From Jimgerdemannia flammicorona (lineage: Eukaryota; Mucoromycota; Endogonomycetes; Endogonales; Endogonaceae): a DNA stretch of 11,257 nt. Made by a program: the position numbers and the translations under genes. Below the pieces are notes generated by a model that saw only the letters and a list, made by a program, of their open reading frames with translations, did not search any database and was not told the origin of the DNA. The stretch lies in assembly GCA_003990745.1 (NCBI GenBank), contig RBNI01006508.1:1-11257 (forward strand), written 5' to 3'. Position 1 is the stretch's first letter, and each line of letters opens with the position of its first letter. Below are positions 1 to 7,206 of the stretch, one piece after another.

Positions 1-20
1 TTTTTATTTATTTATTTTTT
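1..20 (-). repeat. A-rich tail or A/T flank at the 3' end of copy A
   Basis: Read on the minus strand, this stretch follows the last LTR base as A6-T-A3-T-A3-T-A5. The first six A residues are also present after the 3' LTR of copy B, but not after either 5' LTR, so they may be a tail of the element. It could equally be a simple-repeat target. The window edge prevents a check for a target-site duplication. Confidence 0.45.
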
Positions 21-724
21 TATTATAAAATGAGTAGATAATAGAGGAATAGTTTAGAGTGAGATGTGATACTATTACAGCAGATATGAAAGTCAGTGGT
101 AAGAGGTCAAGTAGTAGAAATCAAAAGTCTTATGTGAATTTTCACAACAGAATAAAGTAAGCAGAATAAAGTGTTTTCTGAAGCAAGGTACAATAGATCT
201 GCAACCCGCCTATGGCACCATGATATGTGGTAGTCTTTATTCAAAAATGAGAACAAAGTTTGGGTAAACAAAGACATGGATCTAACCCCAGAATTCCAGA
301 AGTAGAATGGTGCATAAGTACCCAAGTCTTACCCCAATCCAAACAAGTGTCTGAATCGAGCTTCATCGATCTATATATGTGACAGGCCATTAAAAACCTG
401 ATATAGAAACAATCGAGAAAAGGTACTGGTCATGTGATCTAATGTTACACATATAATAAACAATGCTAAAAATGGAACTAGACCAATGATATGTCATATG
501 TCATCACGTGATTATTACTTATAGATTTTAAAAACCTAAAAATCATCAGTACCCGAAGATGCAAGCATCAGGCCTAGAGCCTCACAACCAGAGTAGAGTA
601 GAGCCTTGGCACTGGAGCGAGCAAAGTGAGTGGAGATAGATAGGTATCATAGAGCATAGATATATAGGCATCAGACCTAGAGTCTTACGCTGGAGGTTGT
701 CTAGTGATTTTTCACGTTTTTAAA
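21..724 (-). repeat. 3' LTR of copy A, complete (704 bp)
   Basis: This matches, without any length change, the LTRs at 6497-7200 and 10383-11086 in inverted orientation, and its 3' 515 bp match 5991-6505 in direct orientation. On the minus strand it begins TTTAAAAAC (724-716) and ends TATAATA (27-21). It carries an AATAAA polyadenylation signal on the minus strand (241-236), conserved in all four LTRs. A 72-codon open frame inside (325-107) is not conserved in copy B. Compared base by base with 5991-6330, positions 21-360 show 34 differences, all transitions and no gaps. Confidence 0.88.
236..241 (-). promoter_or_regulatory. AATAAA polyadenylation signal in LTR of copy A
   Basis: TTTATT on the plus strand is AATAAA on the coding strand of copy A. 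The equivalent hexamer is intact in the other three LTRs (6206-6211, 6980-6985 and 10866-10871), about 215 bp before each LTR end. Conservation amid 10 percent divergence is suggestive, but the use of the signal is inferred. Confidence 0.45.
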
Positions 725-1004
725 CATCACATGGTATATACAGGTGGTGCAGCCTTCAAGGAGGACTTAGAGTAAAGCTAGTATTTGAGATGGCATTAAG
801 AATAGTAAAACCATTCTTCTGGGTAATGATTGATCATCAGGCAGTTGCAGGGAAACCAAAATGAAGCAAAGTGGTATATAGAGTCTTGTCAGGCTGTTAA
901 TGTAGCCATTGGGCCATGTCGTATTGGACAACAAGTAATGGGAGAGGGAAAGTGGAGTGGGAAATGGGGGGGTGGGAAATAAGGGAAGGGGTGAGAAGTG
1001 AAGT
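725..1004 (-). other. 3' untranslated region of copy A with a purine-rich tract
   Basis: These 280 bp lie between the end of the reverse transcriptase and the 3' LTR. The length is identical to the equivalent stretch of copy B (10103-10382). On the plus strand 940-1003 is almost pure purine (G/A), so the coding strand is pyrimidine-rich. In copy A the usual stop codon of the reverse transcriptase reads CGA instead of TGA, leaving the frame open to 897, so part of this stretch might once have been coding. Nothing else recognisable is present. Confidence 0.55.
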
Positions 1005-1560
1005 TCGGACCTCAAGCCAATCAACCAAACTCAACTGAGTGATTACAACATCAACAGAGTATCCTTTCCTGTAAACCAGGAATTCAGCCAGAGACTGACA
1101 CTCATCAAGCCAATCATGGCAAGAAGAGCAGAGTAGTGATAGGTGGTGGGCCTCATTCACAATACATAGACAGAGTGTCTTCCTAAGATGATTACTCAAC
1201 CAGTCAACAAACTGAGTACTATGTGGGAACTTGACAAAGCAGCCTGTGTGGAATGGTGCAACCTGTATTTCTAAGTCCAGATAATGGCACAGTCTAGCGG
1301 ACAAGACTTCCCATTCGATATGATGGTGCAGGGGATAAACAGTACCAAAAATCACAGCCAAGTCCATAATCACAGGCATAAAGACAATAAGATCATCAAT
1401 ATACTGGTGGAACTTTAGCCTGGTGTCAATGGCTTAGCTAAGCGGATGGTCAGGCACTTGTAAGGTGCACAACTCATGAGTGAAACCAACAAGATTGGCA
1501 AGATCTGGAGCACAATTGGTACCCATAGCAATACCAGTCACAGAGCAGAAGGAACCGATG
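1005..1560 (-). pseudogene. Reverse transcriptase, C-terminal third, copy A (broken)
   Basis: This is the part of the copy A reverse transcriptase downstream of the insertion. It starts at the GSFCSVTG segment and includes the GIAMGTNCAP motif, the catalytic YIDD (Asp-Asp codons at 1397-1392) and the LDLEI segment that follows the catalytic site in Penelope-like RTs. It ends without a GIY-YIG endonuclease domain. A TAA at 1436-1434 replaces a CAA still present in copy B. At the position of the copy B stop, copy A has CGA (1007-1005), so its frame runs on to a stop at 897. Insertion plus duplication is 2,067 bp, a multiple of three, so the frame on both sides is nominally the same. Confidence 0.8.
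1556..1560. repeat. Left target-site duplication (CGATG)
   Basis: CGATG here and CGATG at 3623-3627 flank the insertion exactly. The uninterrupted equivalent in copy B, read on its minus strand, has one CGATG between the same flanks. This proves insertion with a 5-bp duplication, the usual size for LTR retrotransposons. Confidence 0.9.
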
Positions 1561-2236
1561 TATAAGAGGGTTGCTTTTTAGGGTAACCATTACATAGTTC
1601 TAGAAGGGTTTTCTGGAAGTTCTAGATATTCTGGAAGACCATTTTCTTATAGTCAATATCAATTTCATATGGAGTACATCCTCTACGCTTATTGATTTCA
1701 AGATCGGGTTGACGTCTCAACCAAAGTCCTTTCTCGGACTAGTTCTGGATGTTCAGGATTTTCCATATTTCAGGAAGTTCAAGAAACTAAGGCCAGCTTA
1801 GTTGAATTGGCATATCGCTGCAGACAATACCCAATTAGGAAATTTCGTGATGGGGTTAGGAGTAGGACCTAACGGGGAGCGGATTTACTTAAGAGTGGTT
1901 TGTGGGTTATTATATAGATTTATTCGCTATTCATGATATTGCTATACTAGGAGTAGTTGTGTGAGGGGATATTGTGGAAGTGCTCAGGAGTTGTGTTCGG
2001 ATTGTTCAGGTCTGAGATTCTGAGGTTTGGGGGAGGGGGTATTTATACTAGTGAGGGGCTATCTGGGCTATGCTAAATATGGGTATAGCACTAAGTGCTT
2101 TGCTGAGTCAGAATGCAGTTATGTAGTACAATAGTGATCTGATATATCAAGAGATCGTCTGACTGATGAGTCAGTTCACAGTCACGTCGTACAAGGCTAA
2201 TCTAACTATACTATGACTGCTAGGCTATTTATAGGT
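1561..2236. other. Non-coding 3' part of the insertion
   Basis: No open frame of note lies here on either strand. The outer end has closely spaced copies of TTCTGGAAG and TTCTAGA-like words (about 1599-1640). Two perfect TGAGTCA heptamers sit at 2104-2110 and 2167-2173. A TATTTATA-type A/T word is at about 2040-2049. The stretch is downstream of the minus-strand ORF and would hold its 3' untranslated region and terminator, neither of which can be pinned down. Confidence 0.4.
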
Positions 2237-3334
2237 TTAGGCGCTGTCTGGATAGTCTTCGATGACATCACTATCGATTGCATCATCTCTGAAGAAGTAG
2301 TCATCTAGGAAGAGTGGTTCGCGGATTACTTCTCCTTGTTCGCTGAGGTAATAATACATTGGAACTTCATCTCCATCCCACAGGATAGCATCATCTGTCT
2401 CATATGCTAGATAAGATATTGGTGGGCAATGGAGGGGTGTATTGTCTTCATTTTCATTGGATTCGCTGTCTGCATATCTTCTATAGGTTACAGCACTATG
2501 AGTCACAGGGTTGTAGTAAGCTGGCGGTTGTGGTTCATGTCACTCGTACTCAGGTAGTGGAGTTGTTAGTTCAGTCTCAAGGGTTGTCTGAAGGTACAGG
2601 TTGTGTTCTCCGGTCTCTTCATTATTGTTGAAGTAATCGGGGGTGAATGCAGGTTGGTATTCATGCCAGTGATCATTGTCCCAATAATTCTCGTATGTGG
2701 TTATGAACTGTTGTAAGTTCATTGGCAGAGTTGGCGGTGTGATCAGAGTTGGAAGAGATCCTTGGCTTGAGGTCATGTCAGCGTCGGAAGGATCATTGTC
2801 TTCTGCTTCGTCTTTGTCGAAGTTGATTATATCATAGATGTCCTTTATGGCATATCCAACTTAGGGCATTTGCAGGATGTGATCATTGGGGTGTGGGAAG
2901 GTTCTGTCTGTGGTTTCAACATACTCAAGGTACTTGTGGTTGAGTTCTTGTATCATGTCGTCGATTTGGCCATAGGACAAGGTAGTAACCATTTTGCTAG
3001 TAGTGACTCGAAGGCGGGGAATAAAGGTGCTGTACTCATAAAAGAGTTCTCGGTGTTTGCGGGTGATGAGTTTCTGGTGTTGAGACATCTGGGTAATGTC
3101 TGTATTGTAGTAGTGTTCAACCATGTCTTCCAGGAGGTGGCCGATCTGGTAGTAGCTTGAGATTTGTCCAATCCGGTGGGCCTCGTTAAGTATGTTCAGG
3201 GCATTCCATCAGGCTTCCACGAAGTAGAGAGGTGCTTGGCTGTAGATATTCATGAGAGGCAGAGGGGGTGTGGCTCAGTTGACAATGGCATTCCAAATGT
3301 CAACATGGATGTAGTTGTAGATCTCGGTGGTCAT
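2237..3334 (-). pseudogene. Decayed ORF of unknown function in the insertion
   Basis: One minus-strand frame runs from an ATG at 3334-3332 to TAA at 2239-2237, 366 codons, interrupted only by four stop codons: TGA (3277-3275), TGA (3211-3209), TAA (2863-2861) and TGA (2542-2540). All four can come from single C-to-T changes in CGA or CAA, matching the transition damage elsewhere, so I read it as one gene rather than three small ORFs. The N-terminal half is rich in Trp, Tyr, His and Ile and looks helical (WNALNILNEAHRIGQ, about residues 43-57). The C-terminal half is acidic, with Asp/Glu-rich blocks and an acidic end (DDAIDSDVIEDYPDSA). I see no protease, RT, integrase, transposase or zinc-knuckle motif. 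A capsid/gag-like role is possible but unproven. A TATA box and two TGACTCA sites lie just upstream. Confidence 0.6.
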
Positions 3335-3403
3335 GTTTGTATGTTTGGGAGTTATGGTTATTATTTGTTTTGGTTCTCTGTTTCAATGCATCTTGGGGCT
3401 GGG

Positions 3404-3414
3404 TATATATATAT
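3404..3414 (-). promoter_or_regulatory. TATA box of the insertion ORF
   Basis: An 11-bp alternating T/A run lies 70 bp upstream of the ATG at 3334 in the minus direction. That is a plausible distance for a TATA element plus a short 5' untranslated region. It is the only such run in the upstream region and is followed further upstream by paired TGACTCA sites. Promoter function is inferred. Confidence 0.5.
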
Positions 3415-3470
3415 TTGTTCTAGATTGGTAAGATCCTGTTTGTGTGAATCTTGTGTTCCATGACTTGGTA

Positions 3471-3513
3471 TTGACTCAGCTTTGTGCACTGTGACTTCTG
3501 TTTGACTCAGCTT
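3471..3513. promoter_or_regulatory. Paired TGACTCA (bZIP/Gcn4-type) sites
   Basis: The 12-mer TTGACTCAGCTT occurs twice, at 3471-3482 and 3502-3513, 31 bp apart, about three helical turns. TGACTCA is the canonical binding site of AP-1/Gcn4-class bZIP activators. The pair lies 57-110 bp upstream of the TATA box of the minus-strand ORF. Two further TGAGTCA copies are at the other end of the insertion. Binding has not been shown and is inferred from the motif only. Confidence 0.45.
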
Positions 3514-3622
3514 CATAATTTTGCAAGTGATTTCCAGATTTGTTCGAAGATCGTGTGTGATTTTGGTGGCTTGTTCAGAGGATAATGTGTGGTTTCTGTG
3601 ACTTGGAGGTTGTGCGCTTACA

Positions 3623-3627
3623 CGATG
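3623..3627. repeat. Right target-site duplication (CGATG)
   Basis: This is the second copy of the 5-bp duplication made by the insertion at 1561-3622. The flanking reverse transcriptase sequence continues directly from here (ending FTSAIV) and resumes with GSFCSV on the other side, matching the continuous reading in copy B. Confidence 0.9.
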
Positions 3628-4825
3628 GCAGATGTGAATATCATATGAGTCATAACTATGCGGACAAGGCCGAGAATGGCTTCAAGTGGCAAAGAGCCAG
3701 GGGGGAAGGCCACTATCGACAAAAAGGTGAGGTAGTCAATATACTCATCTAATCTGATCCTGGTGTAGAAGATGGCAAAATCCCCAGTAGTGATGTAGTT
3801 ACAATCTGACATATATAGGTAATCTGAACAAACCAATTGTAGCAGTTCAAGCATATCACATAGAAGTGAATAATGTGAGTAACCCACATTATGACGCAGA
3901 TGGGCTGACTACAGGTGGAGAAAGTGAGATAGGAAATGCGAAATCTTAGTCATGGGAGAGTTAAAAGCACTAACAATAGGGTGCCATGCCACACATGCCC
4001 CTTTGTGTACCTTGGGCAAAGCATGAAACATGGGTAGCTTACAATCGTTAGGCTCCATGAGGTGTTCCCAAATCGGCATACAATCCTTGTCGTTGATACA
4101 GAACTTGAGAAGACCAAGCAGGTCTAGCCTCACTGATTCCTTAATGTCATCAATCATAGAGAAATCAATCACATATATAGGATTATGAAGGAGGGACCAA
4201 AGACCATCTAGATATAGAGTATGTGGAATTACAGCGAACCTTAGATTTTTGTTAGTAAGACAGACTGTGAAGTCATCATGAGCACAGATGCCTTTGAGAA
4301 GGCAACAGAGCTTCTTCAGTACAAGTGTGCCAGACACGTTCATCGAGGGTTGGATGGCTTGATTCAGAGTAGTACTCATATAGAGCATAATTTGCATATT
4401 TTCCATACAATACAGCAGTTGCCATTTAGATGGCACCCAGGCAGAGATCTCTGGGACATCATCAGGATTACTCATAGAGGTCCAGAAAGTGGCAAGGTCG
4501 AGATGCCATTGGAACAATGACAATGAAATCGGATCAATAGTACTGTTCATCAAAGCCGATCCGGGGAGAACAAACTTAGGGCCAAAGTTCAGCATATATG
4601 TGAGCTTGGAGGTAAGCCAAGGCAGAGGTATATCAGTAACAAAGCCCTCCTTGGTAAACATCCAAAACTGAGGGATGAAAAACTGACTTAAGCAAGAACT
4701 GAGAAGAGAAGACATAAAGGCAAAATCCTCAATTGGTATTGAGGCTGCTACCCCATATGGAATGGGGACATCAGGGCCAAACCACACTGCCAGAAAGTCA
4801 TATGAGACTTCTAGGCTGGGGATCT

Positions 4826-4835
4826 CTAGTTTTTT
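4826..4835 (-). promoter_or_regulatory. -1 ribosomal frameshift site and ORF1 stop, copy A
   Basis: On the minus strand the sequence reads A-AAA-AAC (4835-4829) followed at once by TAG (4828-4826), in ORF1 phase tca-aaa-aac-tag. This matches the X XXY YYZ rule for -1 slippage. The reverse transcriptase frame is the -1 frame. The same ten bases are unchanged in copy B, although surrounding sequence has diverged. Confidence 0.75.
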
Positions 4836-5984
4836 GAAGCTAGAGGGCAGATGTTGCCAGCATTATACCAGACAATATAATGCTTGATGGTAGTACACTT
4901 GTTGCACTGCAGCACAAATACTCTGGTGGTACTCTTAGATGAGCGGCTTGAAGTCAACGAGCAGCTGGTTCTGGTAGAAGCAGAGGAAACAGATGGAGAA
5001 GGTGAAGCCTTATGTGCTTGCTTGACCCCTTTTACAGAACCCACTGTCTGGCATGGGCTAGGGGGCAAGGACCCTGGTGAGCCTTCATAGACACACCAAG
5101 GCATCCAGAATAGCTATGGCAGTTTGGCATGGCAGAGGCCAAAGTCATACTCATACCCTTGGCCTTTTCCACAGCCCCCGCAGGTACAGCAGTAGAGGGT
5201 AGGGAGTGGGGACACTCTTTTTTGGTCAGGCAGAACTGGTAGCAGCAGAGGCAAATGTGTATTTAGCATCCGGAGTAACAATCTCAGGATGTTTCTCAAG
5301 CTCCTCGACTATGGCTTTGCAGGCGATGGCAGAAATCCCATCTTGTAGGGAGGAGGATGCAGGGATAGTCAGGCAGACTGTAGCAGCAGTGGCTTTAGCA
5401 GCGGTGGCAGTGGCAAAATGGTGAGACTGACATATGATAACATCAAAACTACAGAGCAGAAACAAGTTTGTCTTGGCTTAGTTGGTGACAGCGAGGGTAG
5501 CAATATTCTTACTAACCCCTTAAGTGATATCAATGGATATTCCAAAGAAATTATGGGCATTGGAAGAACCACCCATGGCCTTATCGATTTTAGCATACTG
5601 GTCCTTAGTGTGTTGGGCAGTGGCATCTTGATCAGAGACAGCAGCCTCAATGGCAGCAGTGGTGCAGTGCTTAGCTTCTGCCGAAGCAGTAGTAAGGGCA
5701 GTGGTATGCTGTTCCTCTGAGAGGAGGGCAATCAAAGCAGCAATCTTCTTGGAAGGAGTAAACTTCCAATCAGCAACTTAGGCTCTCAAAAAGTCAGCAC
5801 AGCACTCATGTGCAGCAGCAACCTCAAGAGTATGGAGCACTCCGGTGCAAGCAGCATGGAAGCTAGCGGGGACCTTAATAAGTGAAGCAGTCAAGTAGAT
5901 GGCCAGGTTATTGAAGTTCGCCAAATCGGCAAACAAAGCTTTGGAGATGGTAGTATCGCCATCTACATTCATGTTATCTGTCAT
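4826..5984 (-). pseudogene. ORF1 (gag-like position), copy A (broken)
   Basis: The ATG at 5984-5982 lies only 6 bases after the LTR end. About 386 codons are expected before the TAG at 4828-4826. Copy A has nonsense codons at 5777-5775, 5522-5520 and 5480-5478 (each CAA in copy B) and at 5228-5226 (TGA against CAA, implying an original CGA). It also has two 1-bp deletions relative to copy B near 5205 and 5060. Composition is Ala/Thr/Ser-rich, with a helical, probably coiled-coil region (ALLSEEQHTTALTTASAEAK, about residues 85-105). Next come a Ser/Pro/Lys-rich basic tail and a Cys/His cluster C-x2-C-x4-H-x10-C near the C-terminus (CNKCTTIKH). A role as nucleic-acid-binding gag-like protein is inferred from position and composition. 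No family is recognised. Confidence 0.65.
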
Positions 5985-5990
5985 ATTATG

Positions 5991-6505
5991 TATTATAAAA
6001 CGAGTAGATAATAGAGAAATAGTTTAGAGCAAGATGTGATACTATTACAGTAGATATGAAAGTCGGCAGTAAGAGGTCAAGCAGTAGAAATCAAAAGTCT
6101 TATGTAAATTTTCACAACAGAACAAAGCAAGTGGAATAAAGTATTTTCTGAAGCAAGGTACAATAGATCTGCAACCCGCCTATGGTACCATGATATGTAG
6201 TGGTCTTTATTCAAAAATAAGAACAAAGTTCGGGTAAACAAAGACACAGATCTAACCCCAGAATTCCAGAAGTAGAATGATATATAAGTATCTGAGCCTT
6301 GCCCCGATTCAAACAAGTGTCTGAATTGGGCTTTGTCGATCTACATACATGACAGGCTATTAAAAACCTAATATAGAAACAATCAGAAAATGGTACTGGT
6401 CATGTGATATAATATTACACATACAATAAACAATGCTAAAAACAGAACTAAACCAATGATGTGTCATGTGTCATCATGTGATTATCACTTATAGGTTTTA
6501 AAAAC
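5991..6505 (-). repeat. 5' LTR of copy A, truncated (515 bp)
   Basis: It is a direct repeat of 21-535 and an inverted repeat of 6686-7200. It lacks the first 189 bp of the 704-bp LTR and ends at the central junction in TTTTAAAAAC, which also starts the LTR of copy B. AATAAA on the minus strand is at 6211-6206. Positions 5991-6330 differ from 21-360 by 34 transitions, no transversions and no gaps. Confidence 0.85.
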
Positions 6506-6534
6506 ACAAAAAATCACCAGACAATCTCTGGTGT

Positions 6535-6661
6535 GAGGCTCTAGGCCTGATACCTGCATACCTATGCTCTGTGATACCTGTCTACCTCTGCTTGCTTCGC
6601 TCGCTCTGGTGCCAAGGCTCTACTCTGCTCTGGTCACGAGGCTCTAGGCCTGATGCCTGCA
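6535..6661. repeat. Direct repeats with AGGCCT core in the LTR 5' block
   Basis: GAGGCTCTAGGCCTGA starts at 6535 and 6638, 103 bp apart, with a partial third unit AAGGCTCTACT between them. The same pair with the same spacing is in the 3' LTR of copy B (10421 and 10524), and copy A has it inverted at about 570-690. Position at the LTR start suggests promoter or RNA-structure function, which is unproven. Confidence 0.6.
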
Positions 6662-6979
6662 CCTTTGGGTGCCAACGATTTTTAGGGTTTTAAAACCTAT
6701 AAGTGACAATCACATGATGACACATGACACATCATTGGTCTAGTTCCATTTTTAGCATTGTTTATTGTGTGTGTAACATTAGATCACGTGACTGGTACCT
6801 TTTCCCAATTGTTTCTATATCAGGTTTTTAATGGCCTGTCACATGTATAGATCAACGAAGCCCAATTCGGACACTTGTTTGGATCAGAGCAAGGCTTGGG
6901 TATTTATGCACCATTCTACTTTCGGAATTCTGGGGTTAGATCTGTGTCTTTGTTTATCTGAACTTTGTTCTTATTTTTG

Positions 6980-6985
6980 AATAAA
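6980..6985 (+). promoter_or_regulatory. AATAAA polyadenylation signal, 5' LTR of copy B
   Basis: Intact AATAAA at LTR position 484-489, the same place as in the other LTRs. In a repeat-flanked element the 3' copy (10866-10871) would set transcript ends and this one would be bypassed or cause premature ends. Function is inferred. Confidence 0.4.
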
Positions 6986-7206
6986 GACTACTATATATCA
7001 TAGTGCAATAGGCAGGTTACAGATCTATTACACCTTGCTTCGGAAAACACTTTATTCCACTTACTTTGTTCCATCATGAAAATTCACATAAGACTTTTGA
7101 TTTCTACTGCTTGACCTCTTACTGCCAACTTTCATATCTGCCGTAACAGTATCACATCTTGCTCTAAACTATTTCTCTATTATCTACTCATTTTATAATA
7201 CACAAT

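Larger units (their letters stand above)
1561..3622 (-). mobile_element. 2,062-bp insertion with 5-bp TSD, LTR-type ends
   Basis: The insertion lies inside the reverse transcriptase of copy A, and the empty site is preserved in copy B. Its plus-strand ends are TATAAG...CTTACA. The ends are inverted repeats except at the second base, and one G-to-A change would turn TG into the TA seen, giving the TG..CA ends typical of LTRs. No direct repeats long enough to be two LTRs were seen within it. It may therefore be a very long solo LTR carrying an antisense ORF, a non-autonomous derivative that lost its LTR similarity, or a DNA element with very short inverted ends. It contains one decayed minus-strand ORF (3334-2237). 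The strand given follows that ORF. Confidence 0.8.
3623..4835 (-). pseudogene. Reverse transcriptase, N-terminal two thirds, copy A (broken)
   Basis: Entered by a -1 shift at the end of ORF1, with no nearby ATG in its own frame. In order it shows VWFGPDVPIP, NFGPKFV, the LTNKNL segment (DKNLG in copy B), LPKVHKG, a PIVSAFNSP block that fits the Penelope-type RPIVS...SP region, and TGDFAIFYTRI, which carries the first catalytic Asp of the RT palm. A TAG at 3911-3909 replaces a TGG still present in copy B, a G-to-A change. The gene is then cut by the insertion at 3622. These motifs place it near Penelope-like RTs rather than Ty1/Ty3 or LINE RTs. That placement is from recognition only. Confidence 0.82.
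21..6505 (-). mobile_element. Copy A: Penelope-like RT retroelement with LTRs, interrupted
   Basis: In minus-strand order it holds a 5'-truncated LTR (6505-5991), ORF1 (5984-4826), a frameshift site (4835-4829), the reverse transcriptase (4835-3623 continuing at 1560-1005), a 280-bp 3' untranslated stretch (1004-725) and a complete 704-bp 3' LTR (724-21). A 2,062-bp foreign insertion with target duplication splits the reverse transcriptase. After removing it, the copy matches copy B along its whole length. The only indels between them are a 19-bp gap in B and two 1-bp gaps in A, which together account exactly for the 17-bp difference in coding length. Nonsense codons in both ORFs show the copy is inactive. 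Assignment to Penelope-like elements rests on RT motifs seen by eye, and no database search was possible. Confidence 0.85.
5991..7200. repeat. Central inverted repeat joining the two copies
   Basis: Arms 5991-6505 and 6686-7200 (515 bp each, position sum 13191) are reverse complements with a 180-bp spacer, 6506-6685. The spacer is the first part of the LTR in copy B orientation only. It is the centre of a larger palindrome covering 21-11086. The spacer edges themselves are short inverted repeats: TTTTAAAAAC plus an A-run and ATCACCAG on the left, CGATTTTTAGGGTTTTAAAA on the right. Confidence 0.85.
6497..7200 (+). repeat. 5' LTR of copy B (704 bp)
   Basis: It matches 10383-11086 base for base in length (offset 3886). 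It starts TTTAAAAAC and ends TATAATA. AATAAA is at 6980-6985. Only CACAAT separates its last base from the ORF1 ATG at 7207, so there is no room for the tRNA primer-binding site of a classical LTR retrotransposon. The first 190 bp form a distinct block bounded by inverted repeats. A CACGTG palindrome is at 6785-6790. Promoter activity driving ORF1 is expected from position but not shown. Confidence 0.87.

Noticed and set aside
107..325. 72-codon ORF in the LTR (also 6316-6077) that could be a conserved small gene
   Set aside because: The same frame carries an in-frame stop (TGA) in copy B. It is out of frame with ORF1, and its presence twice follows simply from the repeat.
541..560. Hammerhead ribozyme core in the LTRs (CTGATGA on the minus strand here; CTGACGA at 10558-10564) and CTGATGAGTC at 2163-2172
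   Set aside because: Penelope-like elements often carry hammerheads, so I looked for them. No GAAA box with a flanking stem follows at the right distance in any of these places.
1599..1640. Heat-shock element (TTCnnGAA array) in the insertion end
   Set aside because: TTCTAGAA is present, but the following TTC/GAA units break the 5-bp spacing, so it is only a loose repeat of TTCTGGAAG words.
2870..3463. Plus-strand ORFs of 75-99 codons in the insertion
   Set aside because: They lie opposite the minus-strand ORF, whose frame is longer and explained by four point stops. They are shadows without start context or recognisable domains.
6681..6690. Telomere-like repeat (TTTAGGG) at the junction, suggesting a telomeric site
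   Set aside because: A single TTTAGGG-like word occurs per LTR with no tandem array, so it is part of the LTR inverted-repeat motif.
7201..7206. tRNA primer-binding site after the 5' LTR
   Set aside because: Only six bases lie between the LTR end and the ORF1 ATG, and no tRNA 3'-end complement (TGG-type start) is visible.
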